Source: Sinonovacula constricta (Eukaryota > Mollusca > Bivalvia > Cardiida > Solecurtidae). From it: 64,000 nt of DNA. Position numbers and translations under genes: made by a program. Positions 22,705 to 34,700 of this stretch are shown here, in pieces (positions within the stretch are counted from its first letter, which is position 1; every line of letters starts with the position of its first letter). The stretch covers positions 4,553,169-4,617,168 of the forward strand of contig CM017569.1 of NCBI GenBank assembly GCA_007844125.1, in the 5' to 3' direction. The notes beneath the pieces are model-generated. The model had not been told where the DNA came from. It ran no database searches and worked only from the letters and a program-made list of their open reading frames with translations.

Positions 22705-25700
22705 GTAAGTGCATACTTTTTGTCTCGCAAAAGGGGCTTTCTCAAAAGATTTGCTATTATTTAAACACTGCAAATTATGCCTTAGATCTAGACCATAAAT
22801 CATGTAGATCACCTATAGTCGACAGTATTTGAAGCATAATGTAGATGCGTTTAGCTAGGTATCCAGTCTTGACGAAATAGATGAATTTCTTGGTAAATAT
22901 GGTGTTTTTTTCTTTACCTTTTTTTTTTATTCCAAACAGTATAATTTTGCATTTTTTTCTTTTTATATTATGGCATAAATTTGTCGGTTTTGAATAATAA
23001 CTGGGTAGTTTATACCATTTCACATAATACTCTTTTCTGGTGGTATACGACCGACATAAAAATTGCGCATGCGCATTACTGCATCGGGCCTAAATAAACG
23101 GCAGCAATGTCCGATATGAATGGGTCAGACCAAAAGAATAATGTAAACAAAATTGTCCGTGACACTGTCATGAATAAACATAGGAAATATAATATGAAAT
23201 TTAAATGCATACGAATGTCAAAATCTACCCATGTGAGGTGGGACCGCGTCAGAACATTTGCAAAAAAGCCCCAAACGAACGATGCCGTAGCGAATATTCT
23301 TTTGGATAAATTGTAAGTGCATTCTTTTATAAGTATACGGCGTTCATAACAGTTACATATTAAAATATTTACATTTTTATAAACTAGTGTAAGTTAAATG
23401 AGCCATTAATGCGGTGACATGCAAAGCGCATGTATATATCAAAACATAACGAAAATGCCCGGGACGAAATCACGGTCATACATCCGGGTATTTCTAAAAA
23501 TCGGAAGATGTAAACAACACGATGCCTGGGCCACCTAAAACTACAACGCCCGAGGTGAGAAGGCAGAAACTAGCAGCTTATTCCAGACAATCAAGAGCAG
23601 AGAGTGTTCGAATACGCACGGCGATAGACCGCTGGAAAGAAATTAAAACGGCTTATACTTTGGAAACCGATGCTGATGTTGCGGACTTACTCATTCAAGT
23701 GTAAGGGACCGTCTCAAAACATGCGCACTACATTGATAGACATAAAGAACAGAAAATGTATTTTGAATGTAATTAAACTACGCAGAAGTTTTACGGGTAA
23801 AGGGACCTTTTGCACCAAGTAAAAAAGTTAAGCTAGCTCATTAACTTAATATATCTTGAAATATTATTCTTAAAAAGAGCAGTGTGGATATTTTAGTATT
23901 AAATAGTTGTCCAAAACATGGCCCAGATACTAGTCGAAAGTATCCTTATCTTCTAGAGTCTAGCAAGCACTTGGGTTTTTGCTTGTTTCAGCCACATAAG
24001 TATGTTGCAGATCTGATCCTAAGCCTGTGGGTACTATCGTTACCTGGACATTTTCATCTAGTTTATATTGGCATAGAATAAAATGTGTTACCTTAAAGAG
24101 AAAGTTTGTTTTACTAGAATATTGGACTAAAATATCAACTCCTACCCGTGGTGTGCCTGTTGTTCTACACAGGCATTTGTCTAGGTTCTTCTTCCACTTA
24201 TACTTGATGATTCAAATATGAACAAATTTATGTTTGAGATATGTTACTTAAAACAGCAACAACTTCGTCTCTGATTTATCATTGTTTCTTACTAGATGAC
24301 TTTTTGTGGTATTGCTTTAGAAGTTTAGCTTTATGTATTTGTAATGCCCATAACTATTCTACTGCATTGTATTTGAAAACAAAAAATTGATGACTTTTGA
24401 CAATAATATTATTGTCTTTCAAGTAGGTAGAAGCAAACTTATTTATTCATTAATTGTTTACTGTTTGGGGTCTTTTGGTCTGTTTTAAAGAACGATATTG
24501 GGTCATGTTCCCAATCGCACAAACTATTTATTGGTGCAACTTAAAAAATCATAAAAATGATATATCTTACAACACTACAATAATCAGAAATAATACAGTA
24601 CTATCAGATTAAACGTAGAATCTAAATTTCGTCGCGCACATGTACTAATTTTTCTAAATGCGTCACTATAATTAGTATGATATATTCAAAATTGCTTTCC
24701 TCTAAATACATACAATCCAATACAATAATTCTCTTTATCATGCTTTTGTGAGCCTTGTATTGTTTCCAATATTTACAGGACGTGTGTTTTGCATCAAATT
24801 TGTGCTCAGTACCTCTCATGCATTAGCAAAAGTTAACTACATATGGCAAAAGAAAAAATTCTTATGATATGCACCCTTCAACTACTATAGTAGTATGCTG
24901 TACCAGCCAAATGCACTGATACTAATGATTGTTTTCCTGTACTATCTGGATTTTTTTTTTTTTGTTAAAATCGCGCCGACACAATTATGGTCGTATTGGC
25001 AATGTCCCGGTTATTATTTGTGGAGGACGTACACAGACTTATGCCTGGGTACAACCATTGGCACACCGCAGGTTATCTGGAAAACCGCCTGTTATTAAAG
25101 TTCTCGTCCCAACTAGGACTTGAACCCATGCAGTGATGGGGTGAGGATTTACAAATCAGCAAGTTTAACTGCCCAACCTCAGATGCCCCCTCTGTTCATA
25201 GCAACTGTATGAATTAATTGTGGAGGTCAAATTCTGCTTTTATTTAAATAATGCATACTTTTTTTTTGTAATTGAATAATGTTAAATATCTGATTCCTAA
25301 TCACCAATTCAATAATGCATAATAAAGAAGTTTATTCTTTATCATATGGAAAGATTTAACTGCAGTGATGCCCTACAGTGGATGAACTTCTGCATATTCA
25401 TGTATTTGTTTTATCTTTTTTTCAGTTTTAATATAGAAGAGAGGAAACAAAAGAAGCTATGTAATGTACAGCCAGATGAAAAAGACCAAAGTAATATTTT
25501 GGAACAGTCTGGGTAAGGATTATTAGATTGTAGCTATATCAGTCTTGTAGATGTCAGTTATAACTCTTAGCCTACTTTTCACATATTGAGCAGGCTTAGT
25601 TAAAAAGTGTAGATCCAGCATAATTACATGAAGTTGTTTGCAAGTTAAAAAAAAAAATAGTATGAGCGATTCACAAATACAGCAGGCTAAGAGTTAATTA

Positions 25701-28700
25701 TAGTTTAAATACTACAGTGAGGTAGGTGTTATGGCTAAGTGTTATGGACAACATACCAACTCACTTTAGGAGTGGACTCCCAGATAGGTTGAAAGGTACC
25801 ATGTGAGGTCTGGCAGTTAGGAGGTTAGCGAGTTTTTCAGTGAGATGGTCTGTCAGCAGTTGTGTGAGGAGGTCTGTCAGTTTGGAGGTCTGTCAGCAGT
25901 TGTGTGAGGAGGTCTGTCCGTTTGTAGGTCTGTCTGCTGACATGTGAGGAGGTCTGGCAGTTTGGAGGTCTGTCTGCTGACATGTGAGGTCTGTCAGTTT
26001 GAAGGTCTGTCTGCTGACATGTGAGGAGGTCTGTCAGTTTGGAGGTCTGTCTGCTGACATGTTAGGAGGTCTGACAGTTTGGAGGTATGTCTGCTGACAT
26101 GTTAGGAGGTCTGGCAGTTTGGAGTTCTGTCTGCTGACATGTGAGGAGGTCTGTCAGTTTGAAGGTCTGTCTGCTGACATGTGAGGAGGTCTGTCAGTTT
26201 GGAGGTCTGTCTGCTGACATGTTAGGAGGTCTGGCAGTTTGGAGGTCTGTCTGCTGACATGTTAGGAGGTCTGGCAGTTTGGAGGTATGTCTGCTGACAT
26301 GTGAGGAGGTCTGTCTGCTGACATGTTAGGAGGTCTGGCAGTTTGGAGGTCTGTCTGCTGACATGTTAGGAGGTCTGGCAGTTTGGAGGTATGTCTGCTG
26401 ACATGTGAGGAGGTCTGTCAGTTTGGAGGTCTGTCTGCTGACATGTTAGGAGGTCTGGCAGTTTGGAGGTCTGTCTGCTGACATGTTAGGAGGTCTGGCA
26501 GTTTGGAGGTATGTCTGCTGACATGTGAGGAGGTCTGGCAGTTTAAAGGTCTGTCTGCTGACATGTGAGGAGGTCTATCCGTTTGGAGGTCTGTCTGCTG
26601 ACATGTTAGGAGGTCTGGCAGTTTGAAGGTCTGTCTGCTGATAAGGTGGTTTGTTCGTTATCACTCTGGGAGTCTGTCTGCTTTCAGTAAGGAGGTCAGT
26701 GAGAAGGTCTGTCAGCTGTCAGTGAAAAGGACTTTCAGCTGTCAGTGAGAAGGTCTGTCAGCTCACATGTGAGGAGGTCTGTCAGCTATCAGTGAGGTCT
26801 GCCAGTGAAGAGGTCTGTCTGCTATCATTGAGGAGGTCTGTCAGCTGTCATTGAGGAGGTCTGTCAGCTGACATGTGAGGAGGTATGTCAGCTATCATTG
26901 AGGAGATCTGTCAGCTGACATGTGAGGAGGTCTGCCAGCTGTCATTGAGAATGTCTGTCAGCTGACATGTGAGGAGGTCTGTCAGCTATCAGTGAGGAGG
27001 TATGTCAGCTATCATTGAGGAGGTCTGTCAGCTGTCATTGAGGAGGTCTGTCTGCTATCATTGAGGAGGTCTGTCAGCTGTCATTGAGGAGGTCTGTCAG
27101 CTGACATGTGAGGAGGTATGTCAGCTATCATTGAGGAGATCTGTCAGCTGACATGTGAGGAGGTCTGTCAACTGTCATTGAGGAGATCTGTCAGCTGACA
27201 TGTGAGGAGGTCTGTCAGCTGTCATTGAGAAGGTCTGTCAGCTGACATGTGAGGAGGTCTGTCAGCTATCAGTGAGGAGGTCTGTTTACTGACATGTGAG
27301 GAGGTCTCTCAGCTAAAATGTGAGGAGGTCTGTCAGCTGACATGTGAGCAGGTCTGTCAGCTATCAGTGAGGAGGTCTGGCAGCTGTCAGTGAAGAGGTT
27401 TTGCAGCTGTCAGTAAAGAGGTTTGGCAGCTGTCAGTAAAGAGGTTTGGCAGCTGTCAGTGAGGAGGTCTGTTTGCAGATGTGAGGAAGTCTCTCAGCTG
27501 ATAGTGAGCAGGTCTGTCAGCTGTCAGTGAAGAGGTCTGTTATCTGTCAGTGAAGAGGTCTGGCAGCTGTCAGTGAAGAGGTTTTGCAGCCTTCAGTAAA
27601 GAGGTTTGGCAGCTGTCAGTGAAGAGGTCTGTTAGCTATCAGTTAGTTGCATGTCAGCTGTCAGAGAGGAAGCCTGTCAGCTGTCAGTGAAGTTGACTGT
27701 CAGCTAACAGAGAGGAGGCCTGTCAGTGAAGAGATCTAGTAGCTGAAGGTGAGGAGGTCTGTAAACTGTCTGGTGGTCTGGCAGCTGTAAGTGAAGAGGT
27801 CTGGTAGCTGTCATTGATGAGATCTGGCAGTTGACATTTGTAATTATTGTAGCCATAATGACATTGCAAAGCTTTTATCAATGGAAATATAGACAACCAC
27901 AAGTTCCTGCTGTTATATAATGAGAGGTCAGGTTTGTATGTTTCTTCACTTTCTTCACATTTTCTCTTCAGCCCCTAACCGCACGTGTTCTTGTCCCAGC
28001 CAGGGCCAATAAGTTTTATGTGAAAAGGTCTTCTAGCTGACTTGTAATGCACCAGTGGTTCTATCCAGACATATTTCTAGGGTCTTTCTCCACCATTAAT
28101 TTGCTGATGTGACCATTCTTGTTTTACTTGTGTAATAAAAAATACTCTTCAAAACTTGACACACAATAGACAGCTTTATGATGTCACCTTTCATCAAAAA
28201 TGAAGCATTAATTAGTTAATACGAATGCCGGACAATTCTCAGTCCGGACATTTCTCAGTTAGTGAAATTTGCAGGGTCGGACAATTCTCAGTTGGTTGAT
28301 TTGCAGTGCCGGACATTTCTCAGTTACTTGTTTTGCAGGGTCGGACAATTCTCAGTCCGGACATTTCTCCGTTAATATATTTCAAAGTATAGCAATATTT
28401 GTGATAAAATTGTTGTATAAATCCATTTTGACGTTACAGTGAAATAATTAAAAAATGTTGCAGATATTGTATTTGATATGAACGCATCAATCGCTCTTTG
28501 CGTTATTGAAGAACAAAATTCAAGACTGGTACCAATTAAATGTTTAAAAAATCTATATAAAGGTATTTAAAGGTTTAAGAAAGTTTGTAAGGATTGTGAT
28601 CATAAACGATATGAAAATGGTTGATTATTAAGATTAACAGCTTTTTATATTTTGTAGTTTTGCTGCGCTGAGACTTATATTCTAACAAGCATCTCAGTTT

Positions 28701-31700
28701 GAAATTAGAGTAAAGCATGTCATTATTAAAGAAAAGTGGGTTGGCCAATTAAAGGATCTTCGCGGCTTTGGTCCAAGCGTTTGTTATGAAAATCAAGGGG
28801 TATAGAAATAATTATTGATTGAAAGGATAAATAGTTTGTTTGGTTCACAGGCAAAGAAAATTATCTGGTTTTTGATGATTGTCTTTCAGTATTTAATTAC
28901 AGTGTTGTTTTTATAACACTTAAGTGGGTTTGTCAATTAAAGAATTTTCGGGGCTTTGGTCAATGCGTTTGTTATAAAGATCAAGGGGTATAGAAATAAT
29001 TATTGATGCAATTTGTAAGGATAAATATTTGTTTGGTTCACAGGTTTATTGATGATTGACAGCAAAGAAAATTATCTGGTTTTTGATGATTGTCTTTCAG
29101 TATTTAATTACAGTGTTGTTTTATAACTCTTTGGTTTAATCAAAGTCAAAAATGGATCTATAACAATTGTCCCGCCCTACAAATCAACCAATGGACAAAT
29201 GTCCGGACTGAGAATTGTCCGACCCTGCAAAACAAGTAACTGAGAAATGTCCGGCCCTGCAAATCAACCAACTGAGAATTGTCCGACCCTGCAAATTTCA
29301 CTAACTGAGAAATGTCCGGACTGAGAATTGTCCGGACACCAGTTAATACATGTACAGAGATTAACTCAAGCATTTTATTGTGTCACCTCTTTAGATTCAG
29401 CAGCCAGAGCTGGCCTCTGGGAGTCAGTATCAGGAAGGATGTATTTATGCGAAATGTCGGCACCCAATCCAAGACACAAAACTGCTTACTGAGAGACAAT
29501 GGTAGGGGTATACTGTTTAATTGTTTATTATTTTCCTACTTAATTTGTTAATAACCTTTACAGAATTCTACTTTTATCTTTAGTTATCTAAATAGACACA
29601 AACAGTAGTACTGTTTAGACTTAGTAGCATATAGTGTAGATCATGATCAAACAACTTGCAGCAGGAACTGACTGACATGGATCTCATTGTTTTAGAGATG
29701 ACAATTCTCAAAATGAAGCATTCGAACGTTCGGATCCTTGTTGATCCAAACGTCCAGAACAATTTTTTAGATTCTACAAAACAAAGTTGGGCTTATTTAG
29801 TTGATTTAAAACTAAAAAGATAGTAAAGAATGCATGCAAATGGGTTTAGCCATGTGATCCTTGTGTTCCAAACTAAAGAAAGTTTATTTCTTTTTATGCG
29901 GTATTAATTAGAAATTACTTTCAGGATTAAAATAAAAAATCGGGAAAGGATATGAGTTGGTAACAGCCATCTCTTAAGTTGTTCATTGTACCAGAGTAAG
30001 ATAATGTAATGTTGCAAATGTTGCATTCAACGCTCTTTCTGTCATTCATCGGAATGGTAAAATTTCTTCCATACATCAGAAGTAACTGATGCAGGTGTAA
30101 TTGCTATATACCGATAGTGATGTGAATGTAATGAGAAATCTGCTATAGAATAATTAGGACAATGTTGAATGTTTCTTTTTGTCTTTGCCTTTTACTTATA
30201 GGCTTATGGCAAGCACAATAATCAGGACAGATTATTCAGGCCAATATATATCCAATAATGATTTTGAGCAATACTTTACTGACACTGTGTATATGGTTTC
30301 ATCCCATGGCGCAGGTATTATGTCTCCTGTACAGGCTAGTTGACAACAGTGACCAGGGGTGTTTATTTTGCAATTGTCTTCTGTGATATGGGTGTCAACC
30401 CGCTGGGGCTGCTAGTAGGAGAGGATAACGTTGTCAAGGAAACAACCAGCATGCCCCCAAGATAAGACCACTCCCCACCCCTATCCCTTCTCAGTTTCCC
30501 ATATCCCAGCAATATGGTCCTACTATCCAGCCACACCTGTGAAAGAAAAGCGTTCCGCTCGTCAGTCTCATCCTTAGCAGCCTCTGCCCCCACCTTGCTT
30601 CTAACTTGGCATCTATAACTTACCACCATTATTAGAATTTACTTATAGCAGTATTAATAATATATAAACCGACACACCAACAAAAATGATGTGTTAAAGG
30701 TGGCTAGTATGTGCTTATTATTGCATGTAATTAACAAATCACATGATCAAATTATAAATTCGTTAAATCTCATTTTCAACGGACTGGTTCCATATTAATG
30801 GCTTACTGGGTTGAACAGTATGTGAGGGGGTAACAAGTTGCTATGTCCCATTAGCTGCTGTGAATAGCTTAAGGGAATGTCCCAGGTTGAACACTAGTTT
30901 TGTGAATAAAGTTCATATCCCGCTAAAATGACAGGAAAAGGCGAGAAGGTAAACAATGTTGCTATTCTGACACTGTGACACTGCTTATTACCTGACCACT
31001 ACAATTTAACGCCTCTTAACTGGTAACAGGTGGGAATGTTACAGTGTGAACAATAACCATTTAAGCAAGAATCAGTATGGCCCTTGTCTTTTTTGTTGTT
31101 GTTGTTGTTGGGGGGGGGTGTTGTTTTTGTAATATGATTTCAGTTTAGTCAAACCAAATTGGTTAAAAAAATGTTTGTAAAAGAATCTTATATTGTTTAC
31201 CAAACGTTCGATTGCTTAAAATACATCCAAATGTACGTGTCCATCCGAATGTTCAAACGTTTACTGACATCCCTAAATAATTTGCTTATGCCTGATCGAA
31301 ACATGTTTAGCAGCTTGAGTCAATTTGATGACAAAATCTTGTTTTGAATGTCCAGAAATTTCCTTACTGTCAAGACTGATGTGATTTTCAACCTCGAGTA
31401 AAACCCTTATCTTTATTTTAAAAATTACCACAAGTTTTGTAAATGTATGGTTATTGTGCACTTATTTAAACTTTAGTTTCTGAAGCAAACATGAGACATC
31501 TTGTTCTTAGAATCTCAATAAGAAACATGTAGATAAGTATTCTAAAATTAGAAAAACTTGTGCAGCAATTTTAGAACATTTTATTAACAGTTAACTTTTG
31601 TCTATACCAATAAAAAAATAATAGAAATGACAACACATCAACTCCCATACATGTTTGCTGTTCATATAATTTTCTCAATACTGTCAAAGAGTTACCAATA

Positions 31701-34700
31701 GTCCAGTTGTGAATACTGTGAAAATAAATGTCAAATGCTCCATTTTGTCATAAAATGTTTACCTAGGTCACATTTTAAATTTATTTATGTGTATTCTGGA
31801 AAATATGTGTATTCAATAAATAGAGTTAAAGGCATCTTGAATCATAGAATTGGTAAGTTGTATTCTAGGAAGTTTGAAAAGTGACTACATTAAACAGGTT
31901 CATTTTTAACCCATTACTAAATGAATGTCTGTTTCTATGCAGGATATTAAGTGGGTGCAGTACTATTTCTTTGAGGTGGGGTGGTATTAGTTAGACCTAT
32001 ATATAAAAACATTGATGCTTATACATATGTGCTAGTCACACTTACATATAAAGACTATATCTACAGGGAACCAGACAATTCTCAACAGTGAGCATATCAG
32101 TGCTGTATGTGGAGTTTACAGGGATAGCCTAAAGGAGATTGGACAAATAAAGAGAGAGGAGGAAGAGACTAATGGAGAGAATGAGGGGGAGAAGAAGGCA
32201 CGAGAAGATGTTGACATGGGAGCAGATGATGAAGAGAAGGAGAACAAGGTGATCAACAACAAGAGATGGATGTGTCTCAAGGCAGCTCTTGGCTGTTTCA
32301 CTGACACAGACCTTGCAAACCTGCTTATTGATTGGTAGGTAAACAAAACTTATCGGTATTGCTTGGTAGGTAAACAAAACTTATAGGTATTGATTGGTAG
32401 GTAAACAAAACTTATAGATATTGATTGGTAGGTAAACAAAACTTATAGATATTGTTTGGTAGGTAAACAAAACTTATAGGTATTGATTGGTAGGTAAACA
32501 AAACTTATAGGTATTGATTGGTAGGTAAACAAAACTTATAGGTATTGATTGGTAGGTAAACAAAACTTATAGATATTGATTGGTAGGTAAACAAAACTAA
32601 TAGTAATTTATTGGAAGGTAAACAAAACTTATAGATATTGATTGGTAGGTAAACAAAACTAATAGTAATTGATTGGAAGGTAAACATTACTGATAGTCAT
32701 TGATTGTTAGGTACTTAAAATATATAATCATTGATTTCTTGGTAAACAAAACTTTGCTAGGTAAACAAAATTTTAAGCAAATAACTAATTTAATAATAAA
32801 CACTGCACCAATTCTTGTCAGTGCAATGTAAGAGGACTATATACACACTATGTTTGCAGGTTTGTAGAGTCCCATCCTGTGATGAAAATGACAGGGGAGA
32901 CAGTGTCCAAGCAACAGATGCAGGCAGCAGAAGCTTTGTTACGGTATTTGACTTTGTATAATCTTATTGCAATCGTTTTATCCTCATCAACACCAGCTTT
33001 GTTGTTGTCTTCTTGTTCATCATCATTAACATTATCATCATAATCTAACTTTCTTTGTCACTAGATGTTGTACAATTGGGCTAAATATTCTTTAGTTTTA
33101 GACACCTTTTAACGCATTGAATTCAGACCTTAATGTTCTTAAAATGCACAAAGTCTTTGCTTAAGTGAAAGATTGATGCCTTTTTTATCCACGTTTTGTT
33201 AAAATATTATTTTTCTCATTTTCACAATAAACATCTGAAACATCATTAACTTTTCCCCCAGTTTTATGTTTAGGCTGTATTTCCCCCACCTTGTATTCAT
33301 CCACAAAAAATATATATGTGTAAAACCTTTCTGTCAAAGTTTTAATCATAGGTTCTCTTTTATATTTTCATATACATGTTTTGTTTTTGAAATTTATCGC
33401 AGCGATCCATTAATGTCATTAAAGCTATGTCTAGCCATATAAATGAAGGAAGACCCCAGACAAATGACTGGGTGGAACCATTGGCACACCGCAGCTTAGC
33501 TATAAAACCTTCCCAGGTTAAGTCCTTTGCTTTGGACAGGAATCGATGGGACTGAGTCGTATAACATTGTCAACCGGACTCTTCTCGGATAGTGTTAGTG
33601 ATTATCCTGGTATCAAAAATGTTGTTGACATCCCTACTTTAAATGGATAATTTGTTAACTAAGTAACTGAGAGGTATATTTTGACATTTGACACTTTATT
33701 TTATTGGTTCCATCTTCTAGACGCCCGAACCACACAATTGAACCATACCTGTTGACAATGAGGGTAACCAAGGAACAGGACTTGGCCATAAAGACACTCT
33801 GTACACTCAAGGGATGGAACTATAAGCCTTCTGATGTACCAAACTTAAGTAAGTGGTTAACTATTCATTATTTCAGAGGCACCTGTATCCTTGTGGTTCT
33901 TGTCCAGGACCTTAAGCTCCAGCCCCTTTACTGCCAGGGCTTAATTAAAAGTTGAGTCAAATGCCTCAAACAGGGTCAGGTTCTAGAAAGTGCCCTTTTG
34001 ATTCTGATGTATTGAAATGAATTTTGTAAAAGAAAATTGTCAGGGACTTTGCTGATAGGCAAACTGTCTACATAGAAAATAATGCATAAAATATATTTTA
34101 TCACAACACTAAATGATTACCAACTATGACCAAGCTCTAAACTAATACCATAATGTTACTTAGCCTCTGATTTGCTGAGATGTTGTTAAAGAATTGTATA
34201 TGCATGGTACAACCACTCAATATAGGCATTGCATTGCATTAGGGTATCTTATTCATTTTACTGAATTTACATGTAAGGCTAACAAATTAACAGTAAGGAA
34301 AATCAAGATCCATTCAAAATAGATTGGCTTCATCTTTTTTGCTCCTGTGATGCAATGAAGTTTTGTATGGATTCTCCATTGATTTTCTGTTAATTTAAAT
34401 AACAACATTAATTACTTACAAAAGTTCAATTAGCAAACATAATGGTAGAATGTCAATGCATGTTTAGCTAAAAATATAGATAGGATTCAAGCCTGCCTTG
34501 TTTACAGCTCAATTTCTTGAAAAAATGGTCCAAGAGTGTCAATGTTGATTTTTTTGTTAAGCTCCTTAGCTGGAAAACTGTCAATGACTTTGATTTCAAA
34601 TTTGGAGACTTGTTTACTAACAAAAGCAAAACCATTTCAAAGGTGCAGGTATCCCTAAAATTAATTTGCAGTTACACTTAAATAAAAGTCTGTGTTGGTG

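Noticed and set aside
25860..27700. CRISPR-like regularly spaced repeats
   Set aside because: No unique spacers: the whole unit repeats, and the genome is eukaryotic with introns.
30363..30629. 88-codon minus-strand frame in a GC-richer block of a gene A intron
   Set aside because: No family resemblance and no supporting splice structure; may be an exapted repeat. Listed only as an unassigned block.
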